Source: Terriglobia bacterium
Lineage (GTDB): Bacteria; Acidobacteriota; Terriglobia; UBA7540
DNA length: 13,417 nt
Assembly (NCBI GenBank): GCA_020072905.1
Contig: JAIQGB010000073.1
Coordinates: 1-13,417 of the forward strand
Direction: 5' to 3'
Shown piece after piece: positions 12,524 to 13,417 of the stretch. A model generated the notes under the pieces. That model worked only from the letters and a program-made list of their open reading frames with translations, did no database searches and was not told the origin of the DNA. A program made the translations under genes and the position numbers. Numbering within the stretch: position 1 is the stretch's first letter; each line of letters opens with the position of its first letter.

Positions 12524-13417
12524 ATGAAATTCGGACCACTGAACATTTCCTGGACGCAACCTGCGAACGCCATCCTGGCCTCCACCGGCAAGGGAGTGGG
12601 CGAAGCCAATCCGAAATCCAAAATCGAAAATCCAAGATCGCCCGCCGGCCTCTCCGGCACGCCGATCTTCGGCGGCTTCCTGCGCGACTTCGGGGAGTAC
12701 AACTCGCAGCTCGAGGGGCTGACGGCCATCCGCACCTACGAAAAAATGCGCCGCTCGGACGCCCAGGTGGCGGCCACCCTGCTCGCCTGCGAGCTGCCCG
12801 TCCGCGCCGCGAGCTGGGACGTGTTGCCCGCCAGCGACGATCCCGAAGACCGCGCCATCGCCGGCTTCGTCCGCGAAAACCTTTTCGGGGGGCTCGAATA
12901 CGTCTCGCCCTCCGGGATCAAAACGACGCAATGCTGGGACGACGTGCTGCGCAACGCGCTCCTCATGCTCGCCTTCGGCGCCGCCGCGCACGAGGAGATC
13001 TACGCGATTGACGGCGCCATGGTGCGCCTGGCGCGCCTCGCCCCGCGCCTGCCCATCACTTTCTACCGTTGGATCACCGACGCGGACGGCGAGACGCTCC
13101 TGGCGCTCAACCAGTACGGCTACCGCAACGCCGGTTTCGAAAGCGTCCTGATCCCCGCCCAGCGGCTCGCCGTCTTCACTTTCAACCAGGAGGGCTCGAA
13201 CTTTTTCGGCCGCTCGATGCTGCGCCCCGCCTACATGCACTGGTACATCAAGCATCAGCTCTACAAGATCGACGCCATCGCCGGCGAGCGCAACGGCTTG
13301 GGCGTCCCCACCATCGAGCAGGGCCCCGACAGCTCCCGCGAAGACCGCGAGGCCGCCGCCCAGTGGGTCCAGCAGCTCGCCGCGCACGAAAAAACCGGCG
13401 TCTCGCTCCCCCACGGC
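12524..13417 (+). CDS. DUF935 portal protein, Mu gp29-like (3' end beyond window)
   Basis: The 298 codons visible are open to the last base, so the C-terminus is missing; the family is usually about 450-520 residues. It forms the dodecameric portal ring at the capsid vertex through which the terminase drives DNA. Recognisable DUF935 features are YNSQLEGLTAIRTYEKMRRSD, AQVAATLLACELPVRAASWDV, the ALLMLAFGAAAHEEIYAI segment, LAPRLPITFYRWITD, QYGYRNAGFES, RLAVFTFNQEGSNFFGRSML and KIDAIAGERNGLGVP. Residues about 27-40 (EANPKSKIENP) are translated AATCCAA heptamers (12608-12635), the same peptide as in the terminase N-terminus. The ribosome-binding site is good. The gene follows the terminase by 59 nt, nearly all of it repeat. 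Confidence 0.9.
   Translation, partial: MKFGPLNISWTQPANAILASTGKGVGEANPKSKIENPRSPAGLSGTPIFGGFLRDFGEYNSQLEGLTAIRTYEKMRRSDAQVAATLLACELPVRAASWDVLPASDDPEDRAIAGFVRENLFGGLEYVSPSGIKTTQCWDDVLRNALLMLAFGAAAHEEIYAIDGAMVRLARLAPRLPITFYRWITDADGETLLALNQYGYRNAGFESVLIPAQRLAVFTFNQEGSNFFGRSMLRPAYMHWYIKHQLYKIDAIAGERNGLGVPTIEQGPDSSREDREAAAQWVQQLAAHEKTGVSLPHG
12608..12635. repeat. Heptamer array AATCCAA type inside the portal gene
   Basis: AATCCGA, AATCCAA, AATCGAA, AATCCAA: four units almost identical in order to the array at 10759-10793 and translated in the same reading phase. Confidence 0.9.

Larger units (their letters stand above)
6470..13417 (+). mobile_element. Mu-like prophage, lysis-to-portal late segment (right side beyond window)
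   Basis: Eight consecutive plus-strand genes follow the Mu late order: endolysin, holin-like, spanin-like coiled coil, gp25-position, gp26-position, DUF3486 (gp27), large terminase (gp28), DUF935 portal (gp29). The last three are recognisable families by sequence; the lysis genes are assigned partly by order. No repressor, MuA/MuB transposition genes or Mor-like activator occur to the left, where a chromosomal glycosidase gene begins within 300 nt. The left boundary given here is the first prophage gene, not a mapped att site. Confidence 0.8.

Noticed and set aside
12509..13414. Long minus-strand frame opposite the portal gene
   Set aside because: High GC leaves antisense frames open; the plus strand shows an unmistakable DUF935 protein with a good ribosome-binding site.

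Overview
The window is about 13.4 kb of GC-rich bacterial chromosome. It has two parts: ordinary host genes up to about 6.2 kb, then the late-gene end of a Mu-like prophage that runs off the right edge. The host looks like an environmental, GC-rich bacterium. The Ser/Thr-kinase/WD40-like propeller gene, the secreted apiosidase-like glycosidase and the density of short repeats suggest Acidobacteriota or a related soil phylum. The phylum is an inference from gene style only and is not secure.

Host part. The window opens with the last 98 codons of an AsmA/YhdP-type protein, then an aldo/keto reductase with a full catalytic tetrad. In the same direction follows a one-component receptor kinase fused to a WD40-like beta-propeller. 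Its kinase N-lobe is missing, and the break coincides with a palindromic repeat element. Convergent to it lies a probable two-gene minus-strand operon: a secreted GH140-like glycoside hydrolase and, downstream, D-aminoacyl-tRNA deacylase (dtd).

Prophage part (6470 to the end, all plus strand). The order follows the Mu late region: endolysin, small holin-like protein, long coiled-coil membrane (spanin-like) protein, a membrane/coiled-coil protein at the gp25 position, a winged-helix-like protein at the gp26 position, DUF3486 small terminase (gp27), large terminase (gp28) and DUF935 portal (gp29, cut by the window end). No Mu repressor, transposase A/B or middle regulator lies to the left of the lysis genes. 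This is therefore a rearranged or defective prophage, or a split module.

The most striking content is not a gene. From about 7.2 kb onward nearly every gene junction, and the inside of several genes, carries short tandem arrays. These have many unrelated unit sequences but almost always the same 7-bp period, and several occur as two facing, complementary arms. A second repeat type, a double hairpin bounded by GTAGGGGC/GCCCCTAC, occurs at least four times in the window. These repeats supply stop codons, extend N-termini, enlarge linkers in frame, and sit where the large terminase changes reading frame and where the kinase lost its N-lobe. They resemble, in period, the heptanucleotide STRR repeats known from filamentous cyanobacteria. 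I cannot say whether this set has been described in this lineage.

No rRNA, tRNA, CRISPR array or complete insertion sequence was recognised.
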